From Macrotis lagotis (Eukaryota > Chordata > Mammalia > Peramelemorphia > Peramelidae): a stretch of DNA of 64,000 bases. Below are positions 1-11,945 of this stretch, piece after piece. Position 1 is the stretch's first letter. Each line of letters starts with the position of its first letter. The notes beneath the pieces were generated by a model. It ran no database searches and was not told where the DNA came from. It was given only the letters and a program-made list of their open reading frames with translations. Made by a program: the position numbers and the translations under genes. Location: the NCBI RefSeq assembly GCF_037893015.1, contig NC_133663.1, positions 225,715,199-225,779,198 of the forward strand. Reading direction: 5' to 3'.

Positions 1-289
1 CTCCCTCCATATCTCTGCCTGTTTAAAAAAACAAAAAAACAAAAAAAATTTCCAACTGAGAAAATGCACCTTTCTTTCTTCTTTGCAGATGGTAGGCATG
101 CAATATGGCATGTATCAGAATTGCTCGATGCATTGGATAGTTGTGAAAAACTGGTTTACTTCCTTCTTTTTTATTTTATAAGAGCTGGGCAAGGGAGAGG
201 GAAAGGCTTGATCTGAAAAAGAAAGTGATCTAAAAAGCAAAGGCTATAAATATGCTTTCTTAAACATCTAGTATAAACATCCTCAAAAA

Positions 290-360
290 TAACCTAGAAG
301 GTAGGTCCTATTTTATTCCCATTTTAAAGATAAGGAAACTGAGACTGAGCAGCAGGTAAG
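290..360 (-). mobile_element. MIR fragment
   Basis: ttcccattttaaagataagg and aaactgagactgagc are the antisense of the MIR 3' core. It is broken by the SINE at 371. Confidence 0.6.
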
Positions 361-370
361 AGATTTCTTT

Positions 371-517
371 TTTTTCTTTTTTTCAAGGCAGTGGGGTTAA
401 GTGTCTTGCCCAAGGTCACACAGCTAGGTAATTATTAAATATCTGAGGCTGAATTTGAACTCAGATCCTCCTGAATCCAGGGCTGGTGTTCTATTCATTG
501 CGCCACCTAAATGCCCA
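371..517 (-). mobile_element. WSINE-type CORE-SINE
   Basis: T-rich head, then caaggcagtggggttaagtg, acacagctaggtaattatta and cgccacctaaatgccca: the reverse of the tRNA-like CORE-SINE. It sits in an older MIR. Confidence 0.9.
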
Positions 518-1242
518 AGTAAGTGATTCTTGATCTAAATCTTAAAATCTGTTGATTTATCCAATGACTAAAAACATAAGGGACAAAATTATCTAATTCA
601 GTTTGTATTGATTCCAATAAATAAGATTGAGAATACGTAAGATTAAAAATGAGAAGTATTAAAGATATATTCACATTTGTAGAATCATGAAGGTCATGAG
701 AAAAGCAAAAGCAAATTATATGTAATGTGGGTGTAAATCAGGTAACAATGATGATTAAGTTTCAGAGTGGACTTAATTTGGAGCATAAGGAATTGGTTCA
801 TTTATCTAAAGACAGGTTGAGAGTTAGAATAGTAATACAGGTTCCATGTAACATTGAGGAATTCAGAGAATAAATGGGGACAAGTTTTTAGACTTTTGGA
901 CAATTAGATAAGATAATAGAAAGTGGGAGGCAATGTCATAAGAGAGAAATGAAGATATCAGTGATTTAGGAAATCTGCTTCTACTTTATTAAGCAGATAA
1001 ATGTATAGAATAAAGGAGAAAGGAAGGAAATCTTTAGCATTTTAGGAGCCATCTTTAGATCTATGGATCAAAATTCAGATCTAGAATTCCAAACTCAAAT
1101 CAGGGATATATGGAGGGAACACATCATCTAGAGATTTACAGTCAATACAAATACAATAGTTTCTATTGTTTCACTTTTAGGAATTTTTAAAACCACTCAT
1201 TAAATCATTTCCCCCTTATTCATTAATGAGAATTCCATTTCC

Positions 1243-1283
1243 TCTTTTTTTTTTTTACTTTTGCAAAGCAATGGGGTTAAGTG
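1243..1283 (-). mobile_element. Very short 5'-truncated WSINE
   Basis: Only the poly-T end and ttgcaaagcaatggggttaa are present. Near-identical flanks attccatttcct and attccattttct look like a target-site duplication. Confidence 0.65.
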
Positions 1284-1654
1284 ATTCCATTTTCTTTTGA
1301 TAATTTTAACCCTACATACTTGCTTCACAGTAATTAAAATTGTGTGCTTAAATTAAGTTCAGCCATGAGTAGGAGACAAGAAACCTATTTACAATTTGAT
1401 TATAATCTAAATTCAAGAATCAGAAAGCTTTATGATCCAATTGTAAAAATATATCATAGATTCATATCCTACCTGACTAGAAGGAGGAGAACAATTATAA
1501 CCTGTTGATTGTCTTAAGGAACCTTTAGGAATTTTGTTTTTCTTTTTTATAATAAATAATTGTATTTGCTTAATATACCTAACAAAAGACAAAAACCAAA
1601 TTTTCAGTATGTAACTACTTCCATAACACAATGCACTTAAAAATATGTCTTTGA

Positions 1655-1809
1655 GGGGCGGCTAGGTGGCATAGTGGATAGAGCACCAGCCCTGGAGTCA
1701 GGAGTACCTGAGTTCAAATCTGGCCTCAGGCACTTAATAATTACCTAGCTGTGTGGCCTTGGGCAAGCCACTTAACCTCATTGCCTTGCAAAAACTAAAA
1801 AAAAAAAAA
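1655..1809 (+). mobile_element. WSINE-type CORE-SINE
   Basis: Complete, from ggggcggctaggtggc to an A-rich tail, with the short flanking repeat gtctttg. It has the tRNA-like head with ggttcaaatc-type B box and the MIR core tagctgtgtggccttgggca. Confidence 0.95.
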
Positions 1810-2240
1810 GTCTTTGTCCTATTGCAAATGTACTTAATTCTTATCAGTCAATACTGTTTAAATATTAAATGACAGTTAATGTTTAATACAAAATTATTTT
1901 AAAACTCAACATATAGTATACTGAGGAAATTATTTTTCACATTTAATTTATTCACAAAATTAACAAAAATGGCATTAATAAATTCATAAATTCCTTTAAA
2001 GCAAGTATTAAGACAAAATACATCTCTAAAGATACAGTTTCTAATTAAAAAATACATCTTTATTAAAGAGATAAAATTTACAATAGGATAACCAAAGGAG
2101 GGAATTTTTTTCTAAGTTCAAACCAGTTCAGATCATTCATATATAATTTTATTATGCAAAAGTTGGTAAAACTTTAAGAATATTAGTAATGAATAGAAAT
2201 TTTTATCTCAAATTAGAAGCATTAAATATTGTTCTCTTAC

Positions 2241-2438
2241 CAGAGTTATCTGTAGAATCTTCAAATTCCACTAGGAAAGAATACCCATTATTCCAGATAT
2301 GAAGACATGTACTTGGATCATAACAAATTTTTAAGGGCTTAAGGCAAGGATCATAAACACTATCTCTCCATCGGATATTGATTGGTGATTGTCGATCCCC
2401 TTCAGGTGTCATGTTCAGACTTTGCCAGAGTGGATGTA
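2241..2438 (-). CDS. CA5B: CA5B second coding exon (mitochondrial carbonic anhydrase 5B)
   Basis: This exon encodes the N-terminal part of the alpha-carbonic anhydrase fold, which catalyses reversible CO2 hydration in the mitochondrial matrix. On the minus strand it starts after a pyrimidine-rich acceptor (tttttttcctag) and ends at G|GTAAGAG. Its 198 nt is the usual size of the second coding exon in alpha-CA genes. The translation contains the family signature DRQSPINI, then [19 protein letters not shown] and [11 protein letters not shown]. From memory, these match human CA5B better than CA5A (for example [10 protein letters not shown] and EFEDST). The reading frame joins in phase to the upstream exon: A|TA makes Ile-His-Pro-Leu-Trp, parallel to human LHPLW. 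The zinc-binding histidines are encoded by later exons outside the window. No stop or frameshift is seen, so this looks like a working exon. Confidence 0.93.
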
Positions 2439-2960
2439 CTAGGAAAAAAATAGGTTTTTATTAAGATGTTCTATTAACTACCTATTTTCATAGACAAAGT
2501 GATTCCAGGCAAGGAAAACTTCTCATAGAGGCCAAATATTTTAATACCCTGCTGCTTGAAAGCTTATTCAATTAAAGACTGGAAAGAGAAAAAGAACTCT
2601 TTTCAAGGCCATTACTCTGAACCCTGTTAATTATGGCTTATAAGAATGATAACTGACTAATTTTGCTTTTGGCTAAAACAAAAATACTTTACTCCTAATG
2701 ATATTTCTCTACATAAGCAAGTTATTTTAAAATTCAGTTCTAAAATTCAATAAATTTGAAAGGAGTCCTAGAATAAATAGCAAATGATTATTTAAAATAA
2801 TATTTTGGAGCCTTAGAATAAGAACCAAAGATTTGCAGTTTTCAACAAGTTGGTCTGAGTAGGTAAAATGTTTATCCCATACAAGAAAGAATGTAGAATT
2901 CCTTTCATTACAGGCAAACATGAAGAGGCTGGATAGTACAAAAGAAAGAACACTAGCTCT

Positions 2961-2983
2961 GGAATGAATGAATGAATGAATGA
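2961..2983. repeat. (GAAT)n short tandem repeat
   Basis: About five to six gaat units next to a catttattaa MIR/L2-type tail and the composite SINE at 3035. Confidence 0.9.
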
Positions 2984-3034
2984 AGCATTTATTAAGGTGG
3001 TTACTATGTGCAAAGCATTGTGCTAAGTAATAAT

Positions 3035-3352
3035 AATATTTGTCCTTCATTTTAGAAGAAGACCATGACATCGGGGAGATCATGCCATGACAAGCATGAG
3101 AATTGGATTTGAATGAGGGGTTGTTGCTGTGCTAAATCATTAGCCTCATTTTCTCCTGCAAAACCATCTGGGTCCAGTGGCCAGATATGAATCAGGACAA
3201 CTTGAAAGAGTCCTGGATGTGAGATAATCAGAGTTAAGTGACTTGCTCAAGATCACACAGCTAGTAACTGTCAAGTGTCTGAGATCAAATTTGAACTAGG
3301 ATCCTCCTGACTCCAAGGCCAGTACTCCATCTACTGTGCTGCTTAGCTTCCC
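3035..3352 (+). mobile_element. Two-module composite SINE
   Basis: The head reads atttgtccttcattttagaa, then agaccatgacatcggggaga and ccatctgggtccagtggcca. The tail is a reversed CORE-SINE (gttaagtgacttgctcaaga to ctactgtgctgcttagcttc). The same two-part order recurs in other copies here. The head resembles marsupial RTE/MAR4-type SINEs; the name was not verified. Confidence 0.75.
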
Positions 3353-3404
3353 TGTGTTAAAGAGACAAATAGAAAATAGGACAGTCCTTGCTTTCAAGTT
3401 CATA

Positions 3405-3530
3405 ATAACCCTTAAGAGCCAGGGCCTGCTAAGGAGCCTTGGGCCTGGAGTCATGAAGATTTTGACTTAGACACTTATTAGCCATGTGACCCTGAGCAAT
3501 TCCCTTAACACCTTCCTGCCTCCAAATTCA
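3405..3530 (+). mobile_element. MIR-like SINE
   Basis: gggcctggagtcatgaagat, then acacttattagccatgtgac and cctgagcaattcccttaaca follow the MIR order. Confidence 0.6.
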
Positions 3531-3559
3531 CAACTATAAGGTTTCCTCTCTCCAAATTA

Positions 3560-3745
3560 TCCTCCATATAGCTGACAAAATAATGTTTCTAAAATCAAGT
3601 TTTATGTCATTTTCCTGCTCAAAAAAGTTCTGTTGCTTCCTAATAATATCTCTAAGATAAAGTAAAATCTTCAGTTTAGCATCTGAACTCCAGATTCCAA
3701 TAAACCTTGGAATATAATGCAAATTATTCTCATCTACACTTATTT
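3560..3745 (-). mobile_element. Fragment of a long ancient interspersed repeat
   Basis: tttctaaaatcaagttttat, tcctgctcaaaaaagttctg and tctaagataaagtaaaatct run antisense to the long repeat seen at 62265-63950. Family name not established. Confidence 0.4.
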
Positions 3746-4949
3746 CTCCTACCTCAAAATTATGAAATTACTTAGCACCACATAGTTTTATTTTTCAGGA
3801 TGGAATGAGATAACATTTCTAAAGTAGTTTGCATGGTTCTTGGCACTTATAAATGCTGACATTCAAATACATGTAAAGAGAGATGATGGGCAAGATGGTG
3901 GTAGTGGTGGTCTGACTTGCCCAGGCAGGTAAATGCCACCTGTGTCTTTCCCTCTGAGGGCCATACCATTTCAGCTAGCTGACTGACAGTTGATAGGGAT
4001 GGTTGGGTCTCCTCTTCTTAGGAATTGCTTCCCTGGAGAACTAGATTAGAAGCAAGACCGGCAGGTGCTACCACCAGAGGGCTCTTTTGCTCACCAGCCT
4101 GTTCGTGGCAGATGGTCAGGAGTTGTTCCGGGTAATGATGGAGAAGGCAGACAGACCACTTCTCCACAATCATTTCTTCCCTCAGTGATAGCTGTGGAAC
4201 TCTGCTGGTAGCAGGTCTAGTGGACACTGCTATTCTTAAGGCTCTTGGGTTAAGGATCCTGGCCATCTTAGGAGGGACCAAGGTGAAATGGTAGTCAACT
4301 TTCTTTCTTATTCATATGAAATTGTGGCCCCATTCACTGTCAATTATTTATATTTTTCAAAGACATATATAGGTATGAGTGGTCCATAACTATAGGTTAA
4401 TTATTCAATTCTATATTGTGTCATAGATAGAAAGCACTTTTCATCCAATTGCTTTGCAGAGTAAGGTAGAACTATTTTAAATGGTTAAGAATCAAGAAAT
4501 TATTAGGAGATTATGAAATGTATTTAGAGTTTGATGTAATTAGCACAATGTTGTCCATAAATATGAGTGTCTAGAGAGCCTCCCTTTCTAAAGGGAATCC
4601 TCTCTTTGATTTGCATTATTAACTGGACATCATTCATGTCAGACCCAATATTTTGGAAAATATACATCTCCCTGTTTTATGCCTTACTGAATATGAACAA
4701 CCAGAAGGTCAGCAACATGATTTCTGTCATTATATATCTTTGGATTTTCTCATATGATTTGATATATTCAGGAGATAATTATGCTTATTAGGTGAAGGTG
4801 GTCTTTTGATTCTCCTCTTACTGATCTTATTGCTTCTTTTTAGACTCCTTTCCCATTTCTACTGCCATTTACTGCCTTCTAATTGCTTTCTACACTTTCC
4901 CTCAGTGATCTCTTTAGCTTTCATAGTTTTAGTTATTATTTTGGGGTAT

Positions 4950-5215
4950 CTGCAATGGAAAATGCCATCTGTATCCAGAGAAAGAATTGTGGAATTTGAA
5001 CAAAGACTATTACTTTTAATTAAAAAAATTCTTATTATGTAATTTTGTTATCTTTTATACCTTGTTTCTTCCTTAAGGATATGATTTCTCTCTCATCACA
5101 ATCAACTTGGATCAATGCATACCATAAAAATAATGTAAAGACTAACAGACTGCCTTCTGTGGGGGGTGGGGGGAGGGAAGCAAGATTAGGAAAAAAAATT
5201 GAAAAATTCAAAAAC
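4950..5215 (+). mobile_element. L1 3' UTR fragment
   Basis: Reads gccatctgtatccagagaaa, then gtaaagactaacagactgcc, then gtggggggtggggggaggga and ends in an A-rich tail. It is the reverse complement of the 3' UTR at 7270-7560 and 36090-36340. Confidence 0.75.
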
Positions 5216-5339
5216 TTAAATATAGTTAAGTACAATATTTATTAGCAATAATTACAGAATTAGACTTTGGAAGAACATTAGAGATCAACTATTCCAAAGC
5301 TCATCCCACCCCTCCCCACCCACTCCACAAATCTAATAT

Positions 5340-5870
5340 CATCGAATCTCAGAGCTGGAAAGGACATTTAGTCCAACCTATATCTGCTGAAGAATCCCCT
5401 CAATTGTATTACCAACAAATAATCATCCAGTCATTCTTTGAAGCCCTCAACTGGCAGAAAAGTCTACCAGCTCCAAAGACAACTCATGCTATTATTTTAT
5501 AGTTCTTATTGTTAGGAATCTACATCTCTAAAACCTCCACTCACTGTACCTAGTACTGTCCTCCTGCACCAAAAATATCCCTGGTCAGCCTTCTTCTATG
5601 AGGCAGTTCTTTAGATACTCAAATCGGGCTTGTTTATATCCTAAAAGTTTTATCTTCTCCAAGATAGGTGTCCCCCGTTGATTCAACAAGTCTGTATATG
5701 GCCTGAACTTGAGGTCTTTCATGATTCAAATAACCTTCATCTGGATGATTTTTCATTTTGTCAATATACTTCCTACAATGACTGGTACCCAGAACTGAAC
5801 ACAATAATTCTAGAAGTGGTATATTAGAAGAAGAGTTTGCATCTGCAGCTCTGTCTGGCTTCAACTCCAG
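5340..5870 (+). mobile_element. L3/CR1-like LINE relic
   Basis: Contains tcgaatctcagagctggaaa, agtccaacctatatc, ttgttaggaatctacatctc and cccagaactgaacacaataa. These are landmarks of the amniote CR1/L3 3' region, in the expected order. Heavily diverged. Confidence 0.65.
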
Positions 5871-6249
5871 AAATTAAAATACCTATCCCAGCATAAGCTT
5901 ATTATTTCTAATCCATCACCCTGTGGTTCATGTAGCCCAGATTGAAAGGACCTTTCTGTCTCTTCTCCCTTCTGATTGGAGATCTATAGGAAGAGTAATA
6001 AACTCCTCCCAATGCCTTCCTTTACAGAGGGCAGAAATTGGACTCAGCTCACTCCATTTTGTATCTGCTTTCCTGCCTGATTACAACTCCATGGAACAAG
6101 CTCTCCTCCCCTTTCCTACTTTCAGTGGTTATATCCCCAGAATTTAGCACTGTGCCTGGATATATCACTAAAACATTAATAAATTTTATTGGATTTTTGA
6201 ATTGGTAAAGTAAAGATAGACTAAAATTATACTATGCTAAACACATGCT

Positions 6250-6411
6250 TCTCAGTGTGGCTCTGGGCAATTCATTTCAATTTTCTTAATTTTTGGTTTC
6301 TCATCTGTAAAATGGGAATAACGATAGCACTAACTCATAGGCTTGTGGAAGGAATGAATTGAACAAATATTTTGCATTTTGCAAATTTCAAAGCACTATA
6401 TAAATGCTTTG
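6250..6411 (+). mobile_element. MIR
   Basis: ggctctgggcaattcatttc, then tttctcatctgtaaaatggg and a decayed 3' tail with caaagcactatataaatgct. Confidence 0.7.
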
Positions 6412-6640
6412 TTGTTCAATCGGATCCAACTCTTTGTTTCCCTATTTAGAGTTTTCTTGGCAGAGAGACCAGAGTGATCTGCCATTTTATAGATGATAAA
6501 ACTGAGATAAACAATGTTAAATGACTTGCCCAGGTTCACACAACCAGGAAGTATCTGATGCCAGATTTGAACTCAGGAAGATAAGTCTTCCTGACTCTAG
6601 GTCTGTTGCTCTATTCACTGCACCATCTAACTGCCCCCAT
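6412..6640 (+). mobile_element. Mar1-like SINE
   Basis: Contains ttgttcaatcggatccaact, agagttttcttggcagagag, aaaactgagataaacaatgt and ctattcactgcaccatctaa. It is a longer marsupial SINE distinct from the WSINE type. Confidence 0.8.
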
Positions 6641-7263
6641 ATAAATACTGGTCAGTATCATTGATCTCAGACTGCATTAGGTTTTTTTGGAAACCATATG
6701 AAGTGCTACCAAAAAAACCTCAAATCTTTTCCAACTGAACAGTCATGCCTAGGGGTAGTATGGCTTAAGTGGAAAGTTGGCTTAATTGCCCTAGCCTTTA
6801 AAGATCTTATAACTGATGCCATTCAACTCAAAAGTTATATCTCCAGGATACAACTCAATAAATTTGAGAAGTATAACATCTATATCTTTATGCATCAGGT
6901 ACCATGCTAAACAGCAATGACAAAACAATAGATACTAGAGGCACTTTATAGAAGCTACTTTTCACACTGATATCAGTCCTTTAATGACTTCAGTTAGATC
7001 TGTTCATTGAACGTACTCTGTATTGATGGAACTGTAGTTCACCTCTTTCCATCTTGTGTATTCAGTTAGCATAAGGGATTCCATTAAATGCTTTTCTAAA
7101 TTCTACCTTATGAAAGTGTTTCTTTAGGATTCTCCTCATCTGACTGTCTAGCAACCCTGACAAAAAGGTTAGTCTGATATAACCTTTCCTTGATAAGGTC
7201 ATGATCACTTTGTGATTACCACTTCATTTCAAGATGGTTGCAACAAACTGTTCTTACATTTTT

Positions 7264-8534
7264 TAGAAAGATTTTAGTTATTCTGAGTTTTACAATTTTC
7301 CCCTAATCTTGCTTCCCTCCCTCCACCCCCCACAGAAGGCAGTGTGTTAGTCTTTACATTGTTTCCATGGTATACATTGATCTAAGTTGAATGTGATGAA
7401 AGAGAAGTCATATCCTTAAGGAAGAAAAATAAAATATAAGAGATAGCAAAATTACATAAAGATAACAGGTTTTTTTTCCTAAGTTAAAGGTTTTTGGTCT
7501 TTGTTTAAACTCCACAATTATTTCTCTAGATACAGATGGTATTCTCCATCACATATAGCCCCAAATTGTCCCTGGTTGTTGCACTGATGGAATGAGCAAG
7601 TTCATCAAGGTTGATCATCACCCCCATGTTGCTGTTAGGGTATACAATGTTCTTCTGGTTCTGCTCATCTTGCTCAGCACTAGTTCATGCAAATCCCTCC
7701 AGGATTCCCTGAAATCCCAATACTCCTGGTTTCTTTTTTTTTTAGGTTTTTTTTTTTTTGCAAGGCAAATGGGGTTAAGTGGCTTGCCCAAGGCCACACA
7801 GCTAGGTCATTATTAAGTGTCTGAGACCGGACTTGAACCCAGGCTGGTGCTTTATCCACTGCACCACCTAGCTGCCCCATCCTCCTGGTTTCTAATAGAA
7901 CAATAGTGTTCCATGACATATATATGCCATAGTTTGTTAAGCCAATTCCCCAATTGAAGGGTATTCACTTAATTCCCAATTCTTTGCCACCACAAACAGG
8001 GATGCGATGAATATTTTTGTCCAAGTGATATTTTTACCCTTTTTCATAATCTCTTCAGAGTGTAGATCCAGTAGTGGTATTGCTAGATCAAAGGGTATGC
8101 ACATTTTTGTTGCTCTTTGGGCACAATTCCAAACTGCTCTCCAGAAAGGTTGGATGAGTTTACAGCTCCATCAACAATGTATTAGTGTCCCAGATTTCCC
8201 ACATACCTTCCAACATTGATCATTGCCTTTTCTGGTCATATTGGCCAGTCTGAGAGGTTGTGAGGTGGTACCTCAGAGATGCTTTAATTTGCATTTCTCT
8301 AATAAGTAGTGATTTAGAGCAATTTTTTCATATGACTATGGATTGCTTTGATTTCCTCATCTGTAAATTGCCTTTGCATAGCCTTTGACCATTTGTCAAT
8401 TGGGGAATGGCTTTTTTTTTGAAAATTTGACTCAGTTCTCTGTATATTTTAGAAATAAGTCCTTTATCAGAAATCTTAGTTGTAAAAATTGTTTCCAATT
8501 TACTACATTTCTTTTGATCTTGGTTACAGTGATT
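7264..8534 (-). mobile_element. 5'-truncated L1 with exact target-site duplication
   Basis: It contains the L1 3' UTR and ORF2 C-terminal region on the minus strand, closely matching 36083-37130. The exact 15-bp repeat tgttcttacattttt flanks it (7249-7263 and 8535-8549). A younger SINE (7735-7881) is nested in it. It lies in CA5B intron 1 in the same orientation as the gene. Confidence 0.88.
7735..7881 (-). mobile_element. WSINE nested in the L1 at 7264-8534
   Basis: Full-length minus-strand copy flanked by ctcctggtttct (7723-7734 and 7882-7893). The uninterrupted form of the target is seen in the related L1 at about 36486. Confidence 0.92.
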
Positions 8535-9254
8535 TGTTCTTACATTTTTAAATTAAAGTTTAACTCCCTATCCTATAGTGTACAGATTAGATTCACTTCT
8601 GTTTTCTGAAAAGTAAGATAAAAAATGTTCTTCTTCAGTCTGGTGGCATCTTTCCCATTTACTATGATCTTTTACTATGTTCAAAAGAACATCACTGACA
8701 GTGGTTCAATAATTACATTACTCATTTCTTTCACAACCCTCTGATATAGTTTGTCTAAGTCTGGTAACATAAAGTAATAAGTTCAAGGAAACTGTGTTCT
8801 CTCTTCTCATACCCTTATTCATCGGGTATTTTAACTCTCAACCATTCTTATTCTGACCATTACAGTCTACAGATTATTTATTTTCCTTGGCAAAAAAAAA
8901 AATAGGAGTTAAGCAATCATGCCTTTTCTCTATTGTCATTACCATTCTCTTGTCCACCCTAATACCTAATAACAGATCTATTTTTTCCTTTAATCCTTCT
9001 CCTTTTCTCAGTATCACCAAAAATCCTTTCTGTTGCCTTTATCATTCCTTGCCAGCATCAGCTCATTCTGAGCATGGATTTTCCTAATTTTCGGACATTG
9101 TCATGATTTTGTATTCAACTTTATTGCCCTTAAAATCCTACCTGTCCTCCTTGCTACTATCTTACTTCTATTCCCTGTGAATTTAAATAACTCTTTTTAG
9201 GCATCTTTCACAACTTCCCTTTTCTTCCTCCACATGGGAATTTCTGAAGAAAAC

Positions 9255-9345
9255 AACTGCTGAGGAAACTAATGTCCCAGAGTTTAAGGAACTTACTCAG
9301 AGCCCCATAGCTGGTTAAAAGTCAAACCAGGACAAAAACAAGAGA
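9255..9345 (-). mobile_element. MIR fragment
   Basis: gaggaaactaatgtcccaga, then ggaacttactcagagcccca and tagctggttaaaagtc. Confidence 0.5.
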
Positions 9346-10111
9346 TTTTTTTTGTGCCATGTTATCTGCATCATTCTATTAAGGATATTAGCAAAACAAT
9401 TACATTTACAGACTATGAAACAGAATGATTTTTAGGAGAACTTTAAGGGCAATGAGTCTATCTTATTTGAGTGCTGTCAAAAAAATCCTTTTAAATATGT
9501 CAAAAAGCAAACTTGCATTGTTCTCATGTATATCACCAATGACTGACACATTTTACCACATACAAAGGAGGAACAGAAATATCCTAAATTATGAGAACAT
9601 AAATCTCTCTCTGCATTATTCCCCACCCAAAAGACATTTTGTTCTTAATCCCCTACTTTTAATTTATGAAGACTTGATATTATAAAACCTGACTTTTATT
9701 CTCTTAGGAGTTAAGCAGTCATGCTTGTCACTTTTCATGTTGTTTTTTAATCATATTCTTAAATATTTGTTGATTCTTTTCCCTCACTCTATACTAGCTG
9801 TAGCAATTTGGCTAATTCTCAGTAATTGGGGGGGGTATAATACTGAAAGAGAATTTTCCTTAATCTTGAGCTAAATCTATAGGCTTAAAAATCAATATTA
9901 TTAAGTAACTTGATATCTGGGAACTCATATAGTATTTAAGAGTTGTTAAATGGTGCATCCCAAGCATGAAATGAAGTTTCTACAGTTTTCTTTCAATTCT
10001 AAATATAAACTTCTTGAGGATAGGAACTGGATTTTTTTTTCTTTGTATCACTAAGATATAATTCATGTTTATTGTATTAGGCTGAAATATTAATTATAAT
10101 ATTGTGGTTTG

Positions 10112-10416
10112 TCCTTCATTCTCAAAGAAGACTATGACATCAGGGAGGTGTTGCATATGAATTGGATTTGAGTGAGGGGGTGCTGTGCTAAGTCACCAGC
10201 CTCACTCTCTCCTTCAGAGTCATCTGGGTCCAATAGCCAGATATAGATCAAGACAACTATCGATGGTCTTGGATGCAAGACAATTGGAGTTGTCAATTGG
10301 AGTTAAGTGACTTGCCCAAGGTCACACAGCTAGTATCTGTCAAGAGGCAAGATTTGAATTCAGGTCCTCCTGATTCCAGAGCTGGTGTTCTTTCCACTGC
10401 ACTACTTAGCTGGCCC
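10112..10416 (+). mobile_element. Two-module composite SINE
   Basis: Same layout as 3035-3352: gtccttcattctcaaagaag head, catctgggtccaatagccag middle, and a reversed CORE tail from gttaagtgacttgcccaagg to cactacttagctggccc. Confidence 0.75.
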
Positions 10417-10484
10417 TACTAATTATAAAACATAACACATAAAGGTAAAGTCCTAGCATAAAAAGGCCAACATCTCTTATTGAA

Positions 10485-10826
10485 TCAAGGGTCATCTCCA
10501 GCTGCCCTGATCTATATCTGGTGACTGGATCCAGAAGGCTTCAGAAAAGAAAGTGAAGTTGATAATTTACAGTCTTCCCTAACTTAAATCCAATTCACTT
10601 GCATGTCATAGCATCACATGCCTGATGTCATAGTCCTCTTTGAAAAGGAAGGACAGGGGTGGCTAGGTGGTGCAGTGAATAGAGCAACAGCCTTGGATTC
10701 AGGAGTACCTGGGTTCAAATCCGACCTCAGACACTTAATAATTACCTAGCTGTGTGGCCTTGGGCAAGCCACTTAACCACATTGCCTTGAAAATCCTAAA
10801 AAAATGAAGGACAAACAACAAGAACA
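10485..10826 (-). mobile_element. Composite SINE head, split by a WSINE
   Basis: On the plus strand it reads agctgccctgatctatatct, then aatccaattcacttgcatgt and cctgatgtcatagtcctctt, the antisense of the composite head. The WSINE at 10656-10804 interrupts it. Confidence 0.7.
10656..10804 (+). mobile_element. WSINE nested in a composite SINE
   Basis: Starts ggggtggctaggtggtgcag and ends in a short A-run. Flanks share gaaggaca. It divides the minus-strand composite SINE at 10485-10826. Confidence 0.92.
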
Positions 10827-11815
10827 ACTGCATCTACAGAAAGGAAGAGTAGCTAAATGCTTAGAGTTACAACTCCAAAAAGGTTCCAAGCTACTTGGGG
10901 TGATGGGCTACTAGATGAAAATGGAAGAAACATTAGGGAATTACCATTGATTCCTAGGGATTATCAGAAAAGTTAAAAGAAATATAAATTTAAAATAATT
11001 ATAAAGAGCAGCACTGCCTCCAAAAACATGTCTCAGGTGTGCCATAAGGAAATGTGAAGACAAGTGTAAACATATGAAAATACATTGGAAATACAGCTGC
11101 CATAAGTATTTTTAAGTATCTAACAAAAAAGAGAATTTTGTCTGAATTTCTAAAACAACTAGAAAAAATATTTTTGCTTATCCCCTTTTATTCAAAGCAA
11201 AATAATACAGCTGTTCTAATACCTAACAGATCCTAAATTTGAAATTTCTACTTTTAGTAAAGAAAAAAACAATAACATATTTCTAATTAAAGAAATGTGG
11301 CTCCTCATCTCCCCCTTTAGATACCAGTCTCTTAAATAAATTCAATGAGGCAAACATGAATGTAGGCAAACATGCTAGAAACCACACCCAGCTTAAAGAA
11401 ATTTATGAGTCAGAACAGTCTATTTTCATGACACATTCCTTTTTAGAGGAAACAAAATAAACCTACAATTTAAAATGTTATGATTCTTCTTCAAGTATTT
11501 GAATTAGATATTTCTTATGAATTCCAGATATTGATAGGTGTCGAAGCCTACAGCTAGAAATCAGACCTAAAAGAAAAAAATTAGAAAGTCTTTTATCCTA
11601 ATAATAAATAATTAAAATCTGTATCACCTTTATTTAGATCATAGAACATGAGTTTTTTTTTATCATTTTTACCATTTTGACCTGTCTACAAAAATGTTAA
11701 CCTATAGTTTTTATATTAGAAGATTGTTATTACAACTTCATACAGCAACATCAAATCAACAGATATTTAAGAATATAATTAAAAAACAACAACATGAAAA
11801 GTAACATATACTCAC

Positions 11816-11945
11816 TGGCCCGATTCCTGCTTTTGTATGTGCAGGTATACAAGCTGCAAGTTCTCACTGGCACAGACCGCTGATTCTGGGTCATTTTCCA
11901 TAACAGCTTGTATGGAAATGCCCTCAAGTTATTTAACACAATCAT
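11816..11945 (-). CDS. CA5B: CA5B start-codon exon with mitochondrial presequence
   Basis: The ATG at 11945-11943 opens 43 codons plus one base, ending at the donor A|GTGAGTAT. The peptide begins MIVLNNLRAFPYKLLWK and runs through CSLYTCTYKSRNRA, closely parallel to human CA5B (CSLYTCTYKTRNRA). It is rich in Lys and Arg with no acidic residue, as expected of a cleaved mitochondrial targeting presequence. Splicing to the exon at 2438 restores frame. The sequence upstream of the ATG is probably 5' UTR. A possible acceptor AG lies at 11996-11995, but its pyrimidine tract is poor, so the 5' edge of the full exon is not fixed. An in-frame read-through into the intron gives a 64-residue ORF that has no meaning beyond residue 43. 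Confidence 0.92.

Larger units (their letters stand above)
1..2240 (-). other. CA5B: CA5B intron 2, partial
   Basis: Sequence downstream of the second coding exon on the minus strand. No third coding exon (the one that would carry HFHWG) was found, so the intron runs off the left edge. Apart from the listed SINEs and a MIR scrap, it is AT-rich and unremarkable, including 518-1240 and 1810-2240. Confidence 0.75.
2439..11815 (-). other. CA5B: CA5B intron 1 between the two coding exons
   Basis: This intron has clear GT and AG ends. It holds WSINE-type SINEs, composite SINEs, old MIR copies, an L3/CR1-like relic, an L1 3' scrap and a 5'-truncated L1, each listed separately. The parts at about 3860-4930, 8550-10110 and 10830-11810 show no recognisable gene or repeat beyond short MIR-like scraps. 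They are AT-rich apart from about 3890-4285. Confidence 0.85.
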
